7,514 nucleotides of DNA. It comes from Planctomycetaceae bacterium (GTDB taxonomy: Bacteria; Planctomycetota; Planctomycetia; Pirellulales; Thermoguttaceae). The notes beneath the pieces were generated by a model. The model saw only the letters and a list, made by a program, of their open reading frames with translations. It was not told where the DNA came from and made no database searches. The stretch is taken from the NCBI GenBank assembly GCA_031288765.1, contig JAITQV010000481.1, positions 1-7,514 on the forward strand, read 5' to 3'. Positions 6,945-7,514 of the stretch are shown here, in pieces (the stretch's first letter is position 1; every line of letters begins with the position of its first letter). The translations under genes were made by a program, and so were the position numbers.

Positions 6945-6974
6945 TCAAAACATCCAACATGATATAAATTCAAT

Positions 6975-7013
6975 GTCGGCTATCGCCGACGCAATCGTTC
7001 GGCGAACGATTGC
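6975..7013. repeat. Two adjacent perfect hairpins
   Basis: GTCGGC-TATC-GCCGAC (6975-6990) has a perfect 6-bp stem. It abuts GCAATCGTTC-GGC-GAACGATTGC (6991-7013), a perfect 10-bp stem with a 3-base loop. No T-run follows the second. The pair has the look of a REP-type element. Confidence 0.7.
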
Positions 7014-7019
7014 CTTAAA

Positions 7020-7233
7020 GTCCCGCAAGGGACGAGATGTGCATAACCGTAGGTGGAGCGAAGCGCAACCTACGGATCAACACCCCCCAACACCCCAAAG
7101 CCCTGCGAGGGCGAGATTATGGTTGTGTTGATTGATAATCTCGCCCCGTGCGGGGCTTATGTTTTTTGGGGTCATAATCCGGCGGTTGCGCTGCGCTTCA
7201 CCGCCGGTTATGCACATCACACCCCTTACGGGT
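7020..7233. repeat. Composite nested palindrome (REP/BIME-like)
   Basis: Small hairpins sit inside larger inverted repeats. The local hairpins are GTCCC-GCAA-GGGAC (7020-7033), a 13-bp stem with two mismatches and a GAA loop (7047-7075), GCCCT-GCG-AGGGC (7100-7112), GCCCC-GTGC-GGGGC (7143-7156), a perfect 8-bp CCGGCGGT/ACCGCCGG stem (7179-7186 with 7200-7207) extended by CATAA/TTATG, and ACCC/GGGT (7221-7233). Over these lie a perfect 14-bp inverted repeat (7036-7049 with 7205-7218) and a perfect 12-bp one (7109-7120 with 7135-7146). The modules read roughly a-b-c-c'-b'-a'. No transposase is visible beside it. Confidence 0.75.
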
Positions 7234-7287
7234 AGTGAGTTCAAAGGGTCTCTTTACATTAATTTTAATAGCGTTATCATTTTTGTT

Positions 7288-7313
7288 GTAATCTATTTAT
7301 TTCGATAGATTTA
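7288..7313. promoter_or_regulatory. Imperfect inverted repeat upstream of last gene
   Basis: ATCTAT (7291-7296) and ATAGAT (7305-7310) are inverted copies, and the flanking GTA/TTAC extends the symmetry with one bulge. The site is AT-rich and about 35 bases before the ATG at 7348, where an operator or promoter would be expected. No clear -35/-10 pair is seen. Confidence 0.25.
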
Positions 7314-7347
7314 CGATTGACCTCCAACACCGCAAAGGATTGTAAAG

Positions 7348-7514
7348 ATGAAAAGTAAACACGAATTGATGAAGGAATTGCGTCGGCAAACCCGTATGGT
7401 TAAAACCCGCGATCATAAAATTGAGCAACTTCAACGTGATTTGAAAGTTGCGCACAAGGACTTGAAAATGTCCCATAAAAATGCCGCCTCTCAGCAATCC
7501 GACTTAGAAGCCGC
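7348..7514 (+). CDS. Charged, probably coiled-coil protein, N-terminal fragment
   Basis: An ATG at 7348 follows AAAGGA (7334-7339) with an 8-base gap. The frame stays open for 55 codons to the window edge, so the gene is cut at its 3' end. The fragment begins MKSKHELMKELRRQTR and is very rich in Lys, Arg, Glu, Gln and Asp, with Leu, Ile or Met at roughly heptad spacing (for example the IEQLQRDLKVAHKDLKM stretch at residues 25-41). This pattern predicts an amphipathic helix or coiled coil. There is no signal peptide. Such N-termini occur in structural proteins, some transposases and chromosome-associated proteins, so the fragment does not allow a family call. It is separated from the giant gene by 663 repeat-rich bases and is probably transcribed on its own. 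Confidence 0.6.
   Translation, partial: MKSKHELMKELRRQTRMVKTRDHKIEQLQRDLKVAHKDLKMSHKNAASQQSDLEA

Larger units (their letters stand above)
6685..7347. other. Repeat-rich non-coding region
   Basis: This 663-base stretch has no believable gene. Short open frames across it (for example plus-strand 6931-7131 and 7053-7235) run through palindromes, lack ribosome binding sites and have composition dictated by the repeats. From left to right it holds small GGGC/GCCC hairpins (6766-6846), a heptamer array (6854-6888), a GC-rich palindromic block (6905-7013), a composite nested palindrome (7020-7233) and AT-rich sequence leading to the last gene. No hairpin is followed by a T-run typical of an intrinsic terminator, so the end of the giant transcript cannot be placed. 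Confidence 0.7.

Noticed and set aside
7020..7233. CRISPR array
   Set aside because: The repeats are inverted, differ from each other and lack regular spacers of equal length; no cas gene is present.
6931..7235. Two overlapping short plus-strand open frames (66 and 60 codons)
   Set aside because: They run through hairpins and inverted repeats, lack ribosome binding sites, and their sequence is dictated by the palindromes. Such repeat-derived frames are often misannotated as hypothetical proteins.
6685..7347. tRNA or other structured RNA gene
   Set aside because: No cloverleaf with conserved T-loop GTTCRA or CCA end can be drawn; the hairpins are simple, small and repeated.

Overview
The window looks like a piece of a planctomycete chromosome. 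The main evidence is the giant protein at 2212-6684. Its N-terminus carries the Arg-rich, Glu/Leu motif ending in RDLLS that is typical of planctomycete surface/extracellular proteins (the LEPR-XLL type), followed by SdrD-B-like and FG-GAP-like repeats. This assignment rests on one motif and on domain style. I could not run a search, and no rRNA or other phylogenetic marker is present.

Layout, left to right. (1) 1-513: the 3' part of a plus-strand gene of an uncharacterised family, cut by the window edge. (2) 514-884: a 371-base gap with a 13-bp perfect tandem repeat inside a hairpin, a nested inverted repeat at 638-678, and the leader and ribosome binding site of the next gene. (3) 885-2105: a seven-repeat WD40 beta-propeller protein with an N-terminal hydrophobic signal or anchor and a Pro/Ala-rich tail. 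(4) 2106-2211: a short AT-rich spacer with a strong GGAGG site that fixes a GTG start. (5) 2212-6684: a 1490-residue repeat protein, with the planctomycete N-terminal motif, a beta-rich N-terminal region, six SdrD-B-like repeats, a Pro-rich linker, five FG-GAP-like calcium motifs and a His-rich C-terminus. (6) 6685-7347: a 663-base non-coding stretch packed with short palindromes, a heptamer array and a nested composite palindrome (7020-7233). It resembles a REP/BIME-type cluster and holds no believable gene. (7) 7348-7514: the start of a charged, probably coiled-coil protein cut by the right edge.

How the parts may work together. The WD40 gene and the giant gene are co-directional, 106 bases apart, and each has its own good ribosome binding site. 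Both products look exported or envelope-associated, so they may form a small surface-protein transcription unit, the propeller being a possible docking scaffold. This is inference from adjacency. No enzyme, defence system, phage, CRISPR array or transposase can be recognised. The most unusual non-protein signal is the layered palindromic block between the giant gene and the last partial gene.
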